Virus record (IMG/VR): IMGVR_UViG_3300049893_000970
Location: 1-56,589 of that record
DNA length: 56,589 nucleotides
Source of the DNA: a virus
Strand: one strand, 5' to 3'
A model generated the notes under the pieces. That model made no database searches, had not been told where the DNA came from, and saw only the letters and a list, made by a program, of their open reading frames with translations. Shown in pieces: positions 41,807-49,775 of this stretch (the stretch's first letter is position 1; each line of letters opens with the position of its first letter). The translations under genes were made by a program, and so were the position numbers.

Positions 41807-42990
41807 CCGAGATGCTGCAGAGCAGCAGCGTGCAGGCGATCCGCCGGGAGGAGCACTCGACGCTGCAGGACCTGAGCGCCGAGCTACTCCGGCTCGCGGA
41901 ATCGAAGGCCGACTTCATCGTTGACACGCGCCGCATGAGCTTCGCCAGCGAGTCGCTCGGCGTCGGGCACGTGCTCACCGAAGGCGGCTCGCAGGAGACG
42001 CGGCAGGAGAGCTACCTGACCTTCGACAGCGACCGCCACGACGACATCGGCGGCGGCCCGGTGAACGAGTACGCGCACGGACAGATCCGGACGCGCCTCG
42101 GGATCCCGGCCAAGTACTACGACCGGATGCGCAGCGACGCTCCGGCGCTGCTCGATACCAACGTGAACCACTGGTTCCACAACGCACCGGAGACGCGGAT
42201 GGTGCGGATGCAGGAAGGGCGCGTGCGCGCGTTCCTGTCTAACCGCTACCGCCGCCTCGACAACGACGAGTTGCTCGCGCACGCGGTGGTGCCCGTGTTC
42301 GCCGAGTACGGAGACCGGCTGGTGTTCCACATCTCCGCGCTCACGGACAAGCGGCTCTACATCCGGGCGATCCTGCCCGAGCTTCAAGACGACATCACGC
42401 TCGACCCGAGGAACCACGTCATCCGCCGCGACGATGGAGGCGACGTGGTGCAGGCGGGGATCGAGATCCGCAACAGCGAGGTCGGAGCCGGGGCACTCTC
42501 GGTGACGCCGTTCATCTGGCGGCTGAAGTGTCTGAACGGACTCGTCATGAGCGACCGCTCGCTGCGCCGGTACCACATCGGACGCGAGCAGGAGGAGACG
42601 GCGTACGAGATCTTCCGCGACGACACGCTCGCCGCAGACGACCGGGCCTTCTACCTCAAGGTGCGCGACGCAGTCGCCGCCGCTCTCAGCGACGTGACCT
42701 TCGGGCAGATCGTCCAGCAGCTACGGGCTGCGGCGACCGGCGCGACCATCCTCGACCTGCCGCTCGCAACCGAGCGGCTGGCCAAGCGGATCGACCTGAG
42801 CGAGGACGAGTCGTCGTCGGTGCTCCGCTACCTCGCCATGGGCGGGGACCTCACGCAGTGGGGTGCGGTCAACGCGATCACGCGTGCTGCGAAGGACGCG
42901 GAGGGGTTCGACAGGCAGGCGGAGATGGAGACGCTCGGCGCAGCCGTCGTCGCCATGCCTGCGCAGGAGTGGGCGCAGATCGCCCGCTAG
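41803..42990 (+). CDS. DUF932 family protein
   Basis: The 395-aa protein matches the DUF932/phage-plasmid family by its length and conserved parts: a Y-H-x-I-G-R-like segment (RRYHIGREQEE), RFHNAPETRMVRMQ and the RAFLSNRYRRLDNDELL stretch. Members are common on phages and plasmids and have no settled function, though DNA metabolism is assumed. It ends before two hairpins. Confidence 0.8.
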   Translation: MTEMLQSSSVQAIRREEHSTLQDLSAELLRLAESKADFIVDTRRMSFASESLGVGHVLTEGGSQETRQESYLTFDSDRHDDIGGGPVNEYAHGQIRTRLGIPAKYYDRMRSDAPALLDTNVNHWFHNAPETRMVRMQEGRVRAFLSNRYRRLDNDELLAHAVVPVFAEYGDRLVFHISALTDKRLYIRAILPELQDDITLDPRNHVIRRDDGGDVVQAGIEIRNSEVGAGALSVTPFIWRLKCLNGLVMSDRSLRRYHIGREQEETAYEIFRDDTLAADDRAFYLKVRDAVAAALSDVTFGQIVQQLRAAATGATILDLPLATERLAKRIDLSEDESSSVLRYLAMGGDLTQWGAVNAITRAAKDAEGFDRQAEMETLGAAVVAMPAQEWAQIAR

Positions 42991-42992
42991 CT

Positions 42993-43050
42993 ACCGGCGC
43001 TGCATCGCCGGTCAACCAGGGGGCGGGAGCCTGAGCGGGGTCCCGCCCCC
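42993..43050 (+). terminator. Double hairpin after DUF932
   Basis: ACCGGCG/CGCCGGT (7 bp, loop CTGCAT, 42993-43012) is followed by GGGGGCGGGA/TCCCGCCCCC (10 bp, 43019-43050). The pair lies directly between DUF932 and the recombinase. They may attenuate rather than fully stop transcription because no promoter is evident before 43071. Confidence 0.6.
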
Positions 43051-43070
43051 GACCAACCGAGGAGGACAGC

Positions 43071-44030
43071 ATGACAGCAATCGAGGCAGCAGAGAGACCC
43101 GGATACGCGGTGGGTCCCACGGATGACCCGTGGCCGATCCTGCCCGCGCCGACGACGGAGGATCGCCGCACGGTCTACGAGCGCATGGTCGCCGTGATCG
43201 CGGAGCTACCGGCCATCGGCAAGACGCAGAAGAACACGCAGCAGAACTTCATGTTCCGTGGGCACGACGACGTGATGAACGCGCTCAACCCGCTGCTGGC
43301 GAAGCACGGTGTGTTCATCGTGCCCGACGTGCTGGAGCGGATCACGGGCGAGCGGGTGACCGGGAACCAGAAGACGATGTACGAGGTCAACCTCCACGTC
43401 CGCTTCACCTTCTACGGACTGCTCGGCGACAGCTTCCGCGCGAGCGGGTGGGGCGAGGGCACGGACATGGGTGACAAGGGGACGAACAAAGCGATGACGA
43501 TGGCGTTCAAGTACGTCGTCGCACAGGCCTTCGCGCTGGCGACGGCGGAGATCTCGGACGCTGACCAGACCTCGCCGGAGGAGACGACACGCGGCGCGGC
43601 AGCCGCGGCGGCGGCGAGCGGGCGCAGGGAGTTCGACCCGGCGATCCACCTGCTCGACGGAGCCATCGTGGTCAGGACCGAGGAGGACGCGACCGCGCTG
43701 CGGATGGCACAGCGCGACCTCGACCCGAGCCAGGACTGGGCGGCCATCGAGGACTTCGTGGTGCTCTCGACCTTCGGCAAGCAGTACGACGCGCTGGAGG
43801 GCAGCGAGAAGCGCGAGTTCTACACGCGGCTGGCGAACGCAGTGGCGAAGGTGGATCAGATCGCCGGGCCGGGCGACTTCCCGCCCCCGAGCACGGAGCA
43901 GATCAAGGAGGCTTACGCCTGGGCCTTCAAGGGCGTCGTCCTGGCGCTCAGTGGCCCCGTGTCGCCCTCGGAGACTTCGGGCGACCAGCCAGCCGCGGAG
44001 GCCTCGGATGCGCCTGAGAACGCGTCCTGA
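43071..44030 (+). CDS. ERF-family single-strand annealing protein
   Basis: The 319-aa product has the clear ERF signature: NFMFRGHDDVMNALNPLLAK, then GEGTDMGDKGTNKAMTMAFK and YVVAQAFAL. ERF proteins anneal complementary strands in phage recombination and support circularisation and concatemer formation. The C-terminal third is variable and helical. A GAGGAGG site precedes the ATG. Confidence 0.92.
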   Translation: MTAIEAAERPGYAVGPTDDPWPILPAPTTEDRRTVYERMVAVIAELPAIGKTQKNTQQNFMFRGHDDVMNALNPLLAKHGVFIVPDVLERITGERVTGNQKTMYEVNLHVRFTFYGLLGDSFRASGWGEGTDMGDKGTNKAMTMAFKYVVAQAFALATAEISDADQTSPEETTRGAAAAAAASGRREFDPAIHLLDGAIVVRTEEDATALRMAQRDLDPSQDWAAIEDFVVLSTFGKQYDALEGSEKREFYTRLANAVAKVDQIAGPGDFPPPSTEQIKEAYAWAFKGVVLALSGPVSPSETSGDQPAAEASDAPENAS

Positions 44031-44043
44031 GCGAAGAAGCAGC

Positions 44044-44065
44044 GAGGCCCGGTTTCCCGGGCCTC
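44044..44065 (+). terminator. Terminator after the ERF gene
   Basis: GAGGCCCGG and CCGGGCCTC form a perfect 9-bp stem with a TTTC loop. It lies 14 bases after the ERF stop. A weak promoter follows for the replication genes. Confidence 0.65.
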
Positions 44066-44129
44066 AAGGCTGCGCCATGAAGGACCGCCACGTTCGGTTC
44101 CGAACCCACCGGGTCCGGCCCGCGAAAGA

Positions 44130-44157
44130 GGAGACCATTCGAGGATCAGTGTACACT
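44130..44157 (+). promoter_or_regulatory. Promoter-like element, -10 TACACT
   Basis: TACACT (44152-44157) follows AGTG, and ten bases ending in CTGCC lead to ATG 44168. This is the same -10-to-ATG geometry as in the other class members, but the -35 (about 44130) is poor. The ATG at 44168 opens a short unrelated frame; the real gene starts at 44208. Confidence 0.45.
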
Positions 44158-44207
44158 CGGGTCTGCCATGAAGGGGGTTACGGACAGCGAAAGAAAGCAG
44201 GAGATGC

Positions 44208-44972
44208 ATGTCAGTTCACGTGATGAGTTGGGTCCTCCAGCACTCGGAGGAGACGCTCGGTCGCAGGCTTGTCCTGCTCTGCCTCGCTGACCGAGCGAAC
44301 GACGACGGGACGGACGCATGGCCGAGCGTGGAGACGCTCGCACGCGATGCACGTATGTCGCGTCGGCAGGTGCAGCGAAGCCTCCGCGACCTAGAGACAA
44401 GCGGCGCGATCACGCAGTCGGGCACGAGCCGGAAGGGGACGCACATCTACAGCGTCAATATGACGCCCCCTAGGGGCGACATCCACGACGCCGCGGGGGC
44501 GACATTTGCGCCTGAGGGGGGCGACATCCTGCCGCCCGAACCGTCCTTAGTGCAACCACCCATAGAACCATCCGAAGGTCTTGCGCCGCTGGCGCGCGAG
44601 TACGACCCGCTCAAGGGCGAGAAGATCGACGGGCGCAACCTGCCGTGGGACGAACTCGTCCGGGTCACGAACGCGGACGAGCGCCTGGAGAAGGGCAAGA
44701 TCGCCCGGGCGCTGAAGGTCATCCGCGCGGTCGTGGTCGCAGACCATCACGCTCGCACCTTCGTTGACCCCGCCCACGGCGAGGCGTTCATCGCTCGGGA
44801 GATACGCTCGCGCGGCGCTCACTACCGGCGTCGCTGGCCGACCATCGAACTCACGCCGACCGCGCTCGCTGCGAACTGGAGCCGGGTCGTGACCGACCAA
44901 CCCGGCCAGGACCTCGCCGGGACCCTGGACGCCGCGCAGCGCGGCATCGACGCAGCGAGGAGGACCGCATGA
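44208..44972 (+). CDS. Replication initiator-like winged-helix protein
   Basis: The 254-aa protein has an N-terminal winged-helix domain (SVETLARDARMSRRQVQRSLRDLETSGAI, split here as ARDARMSRRQVQRSL) typical of phage replisome organisers. A Pro-rich linker and a charged helical C-terminal region follow. A weak GGAG site precedes the ATG. It probably binds the origin and recruits helicase loading, in concert with the G39P-like protein at 45154. Confidence 0.7.
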   Translation: MSVHVMSWVLQHSEETLGRRLVLLCLADRANDDGTDAWPSVETLARDARMSRRQVQRSLRDLETSGAITQSGTSRKGTHIYSVNMTPPRGDIHDAAGATFAPEGGDILPPEPSLVQPPIEPSEGLAPLAREYDPLKGEKIDGRNLPWDELVRVTNADERLEKGKIARALKVIRAVVVADHHARTFVDPAHGEAFIAREIRSRGAHYRRRWPTIELTPTALAANWSRVVTDQPGQDLAGTLDAAQRGIDAARRTA

Positions 44973-45157
44973 CCGAGTTCCAGGCACTCATCACGGGTGC
45001 GGTTACCGGCGCGCTCTTGAAGGCTGACGCCGAGGGACCGTTCCTGATCGACGTGACGCCGCAGATCGACGCCGACGGCAACTACCTACCGGAGATCTCG
45101 GTGGTCGGGCGCGAGTCCGGCGAGAAGCTCCGCGTTCGAATCGAGGTGGAGGCATGA
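44969..45157 (+). CDS. Small hypothetical protein
   Basis: The 62-aa product overlaps both neighbours by 4 bases. It has a GAVTGALLKADAEGPFLIDVTP start and a beta-rich end (SGEKLRVRIEVEA). No family recognised; it is probably part of the replication cluster. Confidence 0.6.
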   Translation: MTEFQALITGAVTGALLKADAEGPFLIDVTPQIDADGNYLPEISVVGRESGEKLRVRIEVEA

Positions 45158-45819
45158 CCAAGACGTGCGCGCCTGCCATCGCCGCGATCAGCGTGGCGTT
45201 CCCTGGCAAGGCGTTCCCCGACAAGACGGCCGAGTTGTACGGACGGATGCTCGGCGACCTGGATCCCGCAGCCGTCTCGCGCGCGGTCGAGCGCCTGCTC
45301 AAGGGCGACGACTTCGTTCCGACGATCCACCGCATCCGAACCGAGGTGGCAGAGGAGGCGCTGGCGTTGCCGACGCCGGAGGAGGCGTGGGACATGGCGA
45401 CGCGAGGACGACTGCGTGGCGCTCCGCGCGAGGTCGCTGACGCTGTGGTCTCGGTCGGAGGGCGATGGGCGCTCCTGCACTCCGACCAGCCGACCATCGT
45501 TCGCTCGCAGTTCATGAAGTCGTACGGCGAGCGACGGCGGAACGCCATCGCCGAGTTCACGGGCGCGAAGCTGCCGCAGTTGACCGCGCACGACGGCGAG
45601 GTCATGGGGCAGACGATGGCGGCGCCGCCGGAGACGACGAGCGGCGCATACCTGCCGGTGCATGCGCGCTGGCTGCGGCGGATGCAGGGCCAGCAGCTGG
45701 CCGAGCCGACTGAGGCCGAGAAGGCACACGCCATCGAGGTGCTGCGCATCGGGCCGCCCGAGCACGGGGAGCCGGACGGCATCTACGGCGAGGCCGAGCG
45801 GATCCTGACGGGGGCGTGA
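45154..45819 (+). CDS. G39P-like replication protein, possible helicase loader
   Basis: The 221-aa protein resembles phage G39P/helicase-loader inhibitor-type proteins in its first 70 residues: ISVAFPGKAFPDKTAELYGRM and RLLKGDDFVPTIHRIRTEV. The C-terminal region is more divergent with a Pro-rich tail. It follows the initiator-like gene, which suits delivery of host helicase. Confidence 0.65.
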   Translation: MTKTCAPAIAAISVAFPGKAFPDKTAELYGRMLGDLDPAAVSRAVERLLKGDDFVPTIHRIRTEVAEEALALPTPEEAWDMATRGRLRGAPREVADAVVSVGGRWALLHSDQPTIVRSQFMKSYGERRRNAIAEFTGAKLPQLTAHDGEVMGQTMAAPPETTSGAYLPVHARWLRRMQGQQLAEPTEAEKAHAIEVLRIGPPEHGEPDGIYGEAERILTGA

Positions 45820-45820
45820 A

Positions 45821-46375
45821 ATGGACATGAGCGCTGCTCTGCGGCTCTACAACCCGGAGGACCTGGGAGTAGACGGATACCCGAGCGCATGGCACCCCGA
45901 CTCCTGGCAGGACAATCTGCGCTGCGATCCCGTGAAGGACATCGTGCGCGAGATCGCGGGTCACCGCTGCGAGCGATGCAACCACCCGTACCTCACGCGC
46001 CGCCGCGAGCCGCGCATCTCGCAGGGAGGGCAGTGGTCACCCTGCGACATGCTGTGCGCGCACGGAGGGCCGACGCGCCGACGCGCTGGAGGCGAGAACG
46101 AAGCACAGTGGCGCATCCTCACCGTCCATCACCTGAACGGCGTCAAGTGGGACTGCCGCTGGTGGAATCTTGCCGCGCTCTGCCAGCGGTGCCACCTGGC
46201 GATCCAGGCGAAGGTGCTCATGGAGCGCGTCTGCCCGCTGGAGCACTCGGAGTGGTTCAAGCCGCACGCCGCGGGCTGGTACGCGGCGGCCTACCTGGGC
46301 GAGGACCTGACCCGCCGCGAGACGCTCGCACGCTTGGACGAGTTGCTCGCACTGGAGCGAGTGGAAGGAGCGTGA
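45821..46375 (+). CDS. HNH endonuclease-like protein
   Basis: The 184-aa protein has the HNH pattern: CERC in the middle, then TVHHLNGVKWDCRWWNLAAL and CQRCH. The His-His-Asn arrangement and the zinc-binding Cys pairs are in the expected order. It may be a homing endonuclease or a packaging/maturation nuclease. Confidence 0.82.
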   Translation: MDMSAALRLYNPEDLGVDGYPSAWHPDSWQDNLRCDPVKDIVREIAGHRCERCNHPYLTRRREPRISQGGQWSPCDMLCAHGGPTRRRAGGENEAQWRILTVHHLNGVKWDCRWWNLAALCQRCHLAIQAKVLMERVCPLEHSEWFKPHAAGWYAAAYLGEDLTRRETLARLDELLALERVEGA

Positions 46376-46400
46376 CAATGACGACTGAAGCCGGTAGAGT
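46372..46400 (+). promoter_or_regulatory. Promoter overlapping the start of the RHH/HTH gene
   Basis: GTGACA (46372-46377) and TAGAGT (46395-46400) are 17 bases apart. Ten bases ending GGTGCC lead to ATG 46411, as in the TTGACT class. An earlier ATG (46378), with its own GAAGGAG ribosome site, lies inside the promoter. Confidence 0.6.
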
Positions 46401-46881
46401 GAGTGGTGCCATGAGTGAGAGAGTCGGACTGCTGATCGAGGACGTGCCGACCGCTGTGATGGACGCGGTGAAGCGCGATGCGGCAGAACACGACATGAGC
46501 AGGAACGACGTGGTGTGCGAGATCCTGGCGACCCGCTTCCGGGTGCCGTGGTCGCCCACCGGGTACTCGTCCAAGTGGGAGGGCACGGACGAGTGGAACC
46601 TGCGGCTCACTCCGGAACTACAGAAGGCGATCAGCCGGTACGCGAAGGAGAACTCGTCGCCCGGCCGTCGCATCACTCAGCGAGGCGTCGTGATCACGAC
46701 GCTGCAACTGCACTACGACCTGCCGGTGTCATCGCCGCGCAGACGCCCGAGCCGTCCACCGCTGGATCCCGACCTGGTGCGCGAGGCGCGCGCTCGCAAG
46801 GAGGCCGGAGAATCCATCCGCTCCCTGTCGAGGCGCTACGGCATCAAGCGCGAGACCATCGCAAAGGCGATCTCGGAGTGA
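46378..46881 (+). CDS. DNA-binding regulator with RHH- and HTH-like parts
   Basis: The protein may start at ATG 46378 (167 aa, read from upstream with a GAAGGAG site) or at ATG 46411 (156 aa, read leaderlessly from the overlapping promoter). The first part (GLLIEDVPTAVMDAVKRDAA, then SRNDVVCEILATRF) looks like a ribbon-helix-helix. The last part (RKEAGESIRSLSRRYGIKRE) is a Hin/resolvase-type HTH. Two DNA-binding elements and a promoter inside the start suggest an autoregulator. Confidence 0.65.
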   Translation: MTTEAGRVSGAMSERVGLLIEDVPTAVMDAVKRDAAEHDMSRNDVVCEILATRFRVPWSPTGYSSKWEGTDEWNLRLTPELQKAISRYAKENSSPGRRITQRGVVITTLQLHYDLPVSSPRRRPSRPPLDPDLVREARARKEAGESIRSLSRRYGIKRETIAKAISE

Positions 46882-46895
46882 AGGAGGCTCGTCGC

Positions 46896-47201
46896 ATGAC
46901 CACGTACATCGTGATGCGGAAAGACACGGCGCGCGACCTGCGCGTGCTCGGAGTCAAGGTCGCGCACGGCCCGAAGCAGGCCATCCGCGAACTCGCGCTC
47001 GGCGACGACGCGCCCGGCTCGCTGGAGGGAACCTACGTCGCCGTGCCCATGAGGAACTGGACCGAGATGGCGCTGGCGCTGGAGACGCCTGCACCCATCG
47101 TCCGTCTGACCGAGATGGGCGCCATCGGCGTCATCGACGGGCAGGAGTCCATGCTCGACGAGCCGGAGCCGGAGCCTGCGACAGCAGCGCCGGTCGCATG
47201 A
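46896..47201 (+). CDS. Hypothetical protein
   Basis: The 101-aa product has an excellent AAGGAGG site. It has a YIVMRKDTARDLRVLGVKVA start and a KQAIRELALGDDAPGSLEGT segment. The fold is probably alpha/beta; function unknown. Confidence 0.6.
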   Translation: MTTYIVMRKDTARDLRVLGVKVAHGPKQAIRELALGDDAPGSLEGTYVAVPMRNWTEMALALETPAPIVRLTEMGAIGVIDGQESMLDEPEPEPATAAPVA

Positions 47202-47548
47202 CGGTTCCTGCGCTCGTAGACGACCTGCTCCCCGAGGCTCCGTCGCACGCGCTCGCGGAGCGGCCGGAGGTGATCGCGAGCACACGCTCATCAACCGGAC
47301 GTGGGTGTGCAGGAACATCCCACCGAGCAGACGCCGCCCGGAGTTGTCGTTCTCGTCGCACGCGCTCGTCGCCGCCATGCCAGCGCGCGAGCAGCGTCAG
47401 TGGCTGGCTCTCGCGGTCGATTCGGGATGGACGCGGGCGGAACTCGACGCGCAGATCAAGGCTGCTCGGCGGGGTGCGCGGGCGGAGGAGGGCGCGGAGT
47501 CCGAGATCCCCCTGGGGGGACCGTCCACAGTATCCACAGGGCTGTTAG
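47198..47548 (+). CDS. Hypothetical protein 5' frame, possible frameshift partner of 47305
   Basis: Residues 1-24 (MTVPALVDDLLPEAPSHALA) look like a real N-terminus, coupled by ATGA to the previous gene. Thereafter this frame becomes Arg/Ser-rich and shadow-like. The plausible sequence continues in the -1 frame from about 47275. Confidence 0.3.
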   Translation: MTVPALVDDLLPEAPSHALAERPEVIASTRSSTGRGCAGTSHRADAARSCRSRRTRSSPPCQRASSVSGWLSRSIRDGRGRNSTRRSRLLGGVRGRRRARSPRSPWGDRPQYPQGC

Positions 47549-47655
47549 TGGACGCCGTCCAGTCGCTTCTTCGGAACGCTCAAGACGCGGGCGAGAACGT
47601 CATCTGCCGACGCGAGGATGTTCAGCGGGTCCGAGCAGCACTAGGCGATGAGTGA
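47305..47655 (+). CDS. Hypothetical phage protein (3' frame)
   Basis: This frame has genuine protein character from about 47278 (EHTLINRTWVCRN) to its stop, including LVAAMPAREQRQWLALAVDS and QIKAARRGARAEEG. A normal start (GTG 47305) is weak and would delete the first residues, so the protein may be joined to the 47198 frame. Its composition resembles small phage helical proteins that carry a W-x-L segment. Function unknown. Confidence 0.55.
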   Translation: MCRNIPPSRRRPELSFSSHALVAAMPAREQRQWLALAVDSGWTRAELDAQIKAARRGARAEEGAESEIPLGGPSTVSTGLLVDAVQSLLRNAQDAGENVICRREDVQRVRAALGDE

Positions 47656-47983
47656 GATGCTCGCCTGGACCGCAGGATTCCTAGAGGGAGAGGGCAGCTT
47701 CTACTTGAATCGCGGCAATCCGGTCGTGAAGGCCAAGCAGGTTCAGCAGGAGCCGCTGGCCAGGCTCCAAGCAGCGCATGGTGGCAGCATGAATCGCTAC
47801 CAGCGCACAGACACGGATGGATACCTGCGACAGCCGATCCATGAGTGGGTGCTCACAGGTCGCCGGGCGCTCCTTCTCATGGAGCGGCTGCGCCCACTTA
47901 TGTCGCCGCGGAGAAGGCTGCAAATAGACGATTGCTTAGTTGCCGCGCATAGACAACTGGCACTGATCGGAGAGGAGGAGTGA
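47648..47983 (+). CDS. LAGLIDADG-type homing endonuclease-like protein
   Basis: The 111-aa protein opens with a single LAGLIDADG-type motif, WTAGFLEGEGSFYL, near residue 7. It may be a homodimeric homing endonuclease or a degenerate relative. It has no separate promoter and is coupled to its neighbours. Short length argues for a small or reduced form. Confidence 0.65.
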   Translation: MSEMLAWTAGFLEGEGSFYLNRGNPVVKAKQVQQEPLARLQAAHGGSMNRYQRTDTDGYLRQPIHEWVLTGRRALLLMERLRPLMSPRRRLQIDDCLVAAHRQLALIGEEE

Positions 47984-48306
47984 TGCCGAACATCGAACCC
48001 GTCAACCTGACCGATGCCGAGCGCGAGACGCTCGCCGCGGCCGCCTCACTGGCAGGCGTCATGGACAACTCCGACCTGGCGAAGGCATGGCACGGGATCA
48101 TCGCCGACGTGGCGCGCTACGAGGCGCGCCAGGAGATCGCGAGCCTCGCCGCGCTCGTCCTGCGCCGGAGCCAGGACATGGAGTTGAGTCGCGTGCCCGA
48201 GCGGAACGAGATGCAGGAGACGGTGCGCGGGATCCTGGCAGAGATCTTCGGCGAGGCGCTCGCGGACTTCTCCGGCCACACGAAGGGCGACCAACCGGGC
48301 GCGTGA
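47983..48306 (+). CDS. Hypothetical protein
   Basis: The ATG at 47983 overlaps the previous stop and follows GAGGAGGAG. The 107-aa product is a mostly helical acidic protein (DAERETLAAAASLAGVMDNS and YEARQEIASLAALVLRR). No family was recognised. Confidence 0.6.
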   Translation: MPNIEPVNLTDAERETLAAAASLAGVMDNSDLAKAWHGIIADVARYEARQEIASLAALVLRRSQDMELSRVPERNEMQETVRGILAEIFGEALADFSGHTKGDQPGA

Positions 48307-49040
48307 GCGAGAACCCGCACGCAAGACACCAGGAAGCAGCCGTTGCGCACGGCTCAGGCCTGGGTGAGCGCGCGATAGGCGAGGACGGGGGGCCGCGCAA
48401 CCCTGTCCTCGCTGCTCTAGAGGCTTACCGACGAACGCACCTGCATCGCTCCGACGAGATCGACGCAGCGTTCGCGGAGTACTCGGAACCGGACGGAGGT
48501 GTACGACCTGCCGAACCTCCGGCCCAACATGAGGGCACCGGCTCCGAGCACCAACTCGAAGGCTCGACCGGCTTCCCGATGAGCGTTCGGCTCTCGCAGA
48601 CGGAGATCCAGAACTGCGACGAGATCGGACGACGACGGCAGGCGGCGACCGGGCACCTGCCCGACGCGCACGGGCTGGAGCCAGCGCAGCGCCTGCTGCG
48701 ACACCAGCAGGGAGCGCGCGCGGAGAAGGCGGTGTCGGTTGCGCTCGGCCTGCCGTGGGTCCCGGAGGTCGATGACTACCGCGAGATCGGCGGCAATGAC
48801 GTGGGGCCGTACGGCGTGCGCGCGACCGAGTACACGACGGGCGGCCTCATCCTGCATCCGAAGGACGAGGACGAGCGCGTGTTCATCCTGGTCGTGGCGC
48901 GCGCGCCTGACTTCACGCTGGTCGGCTGGCTGCGCGGGGCGGATGGCAAGCGACAGGAGTTCTGGAACGACACGAAGCTGCGACGCTCACCTGCCTACCT
49001 GGTCGAGCAGCGCCTGCTGCACACCGAGCCGCTGCCGTGA
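48303..49040 (+). CDS. Hypothetical protein, possibly nuclease-like
   Basis: The 245-aa protein from GTG 48303 has a disordered N-terminal ~95 residues and a C-terminal alpha/beta part with VDDYREIGGNDVGPYGVRAT, FILVVARAPDFTLVGWLRG and SPAYLVEQRLL. The spaced D/E residues and strand pattern resemble a PD-(D/E)XK-type fold, but no motif is clear. It overlaps the VRR-NUC gene, which supports a DNA-processing role. Confidence 0.45.
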   Translation: MSENPHARHQEAAVAHGSGLGERAIGEDGGPRNPVLAALEAYRRTHLHRSDEIDAAFAEYSEPDGGVRPAEPPAQHEGTGSEHQLEGSTGFPMSVRLSQTEIQNCDEIGRRRQAATGHLPDAHGLEPAQRLLRHQQGARAEKAVSVALGLPWVPEVDDYREIGGNDVGPYGVRATEYTTGGLILHPKDEDERVFILVVARAPDFTLVGWLRGADGKRQEFWNDTKLRRSPAYLVEQRLLHTEPLP

Positions 49041-49423
49041 CACAGCCGCCGCTCACGGGGCGCGAGCTACAGGACGCGGTGATCGACCTCGCCCGCAGGC
49101 TCGGGTGGATGGTCGCGCACACGCCGCCGGTCAAGAGCGAGCACGGCTGGCGTACTCCGGTGCGCGCGGACGGCAAGGGCTTCCCCGATCTGCTGCTGGT
49201 GCGGGATCGCGTCATCGTCGCCGAGATCAAGGGCACCGACAGACTGAGCGCCGACCAGCAGCGGTGGCTGTCTGCGTTTCGGATGGCGGGCATCGCTGCG
49301 CACGTGTGGACGCCGCAGAGTTGGAGGAGCGGTGAGGTCGAGCGCATCCTGCGGGCGCGCAGCCAGGAGCCGTACAAGGTGATGGACGGGACGGGGCAGG
49401 TGATCGGCTATCTCGAATCCTGA
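49037..49423 (+). CDS. VRR-NUC domain nuclease
   Basis: The 128-aa protein is a compact PD-(D/E)XK nuclease of VRR-NUC type: GKGFPDLLLV (D51), then VIVAEIKG (E63, K65) and a helix with QQRWLSAFRMAGIAAHVW. VRR-NUC proteins resolve or cut branched DNA. It lies in a cluster with HNH and methylase genes. Confidence 0.85.
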   Translation: MTQPPLTGRELQDAVIDLARRLGWMVAHTPPVKSEHGWRTPVRADGKGFPDLLLVRDRVIVAEIKGTDRLSADQQRWLSAFRMAGIAAHVWTPQSWRSGEVERILRARSQEPYKVMDGTGQVIGYLES

Positions 49424-49442
49424 TCCCAAGCCGCGCAAGCGC

Positions 49443-49775
49443 GTGCGCGACCCGGAGCTACTTCGCACGCTGCACGTTCTCTGGCGCGGCGAGTGCGTGC
49501 TGGAGACCATCAGCGACTGCTACCGGCAGCGCTACTCGCTCCACCACATCCACCGGCATCCGCGCGATGACGTTCGCGGCAACCTGGTCATGCTCTGCGG
49601 CGACGGTGTGCAGGGGCACCACGGCCAGATCACCGCGGAGTCCTCGACTGCGAAGGCCGCGCTCGGTCAATACATCCTCGCCCACCGTCTCGACACGCTT
49701 CGGTACCTCGCTGACAAGCTCGGCGACGAGCAGGCGCGCGCGTGGCTCCGCGCGCGGCTATACGCTCCGGTCTGA
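49443..49775 (+). CDS. HNH endonuclease-like protein
   Basis: The 110-aa protein has an HNH core, YSLHHIHRHPRDDVRGNL followed by VMLCGDGVQGHHGQ. It follows the VRR-NUC gene after 19 bases and overlaps the methylase start by 1 base. GTG 49443 is the only usable start in this frame, though sequence just upstream (PKPRKR) looks coding. Confidence 0.75.
   Translation: MRDPELLRTLHVLWRGECVLETISDCYRQRYSLHHIHRHPRDDVRGNLVMLCGDGVQGHHGQITAESSTAKAALGQYILAHRLDTLRYLADKLGDEQARAWLRARLYAPV

Noticed and set aside
44168-44207. Gene starting at ATG 44168
   Set aside because: The frame is unrelated to the downstream gene and has no protein-like character; the ATG is only the promoter-class position.
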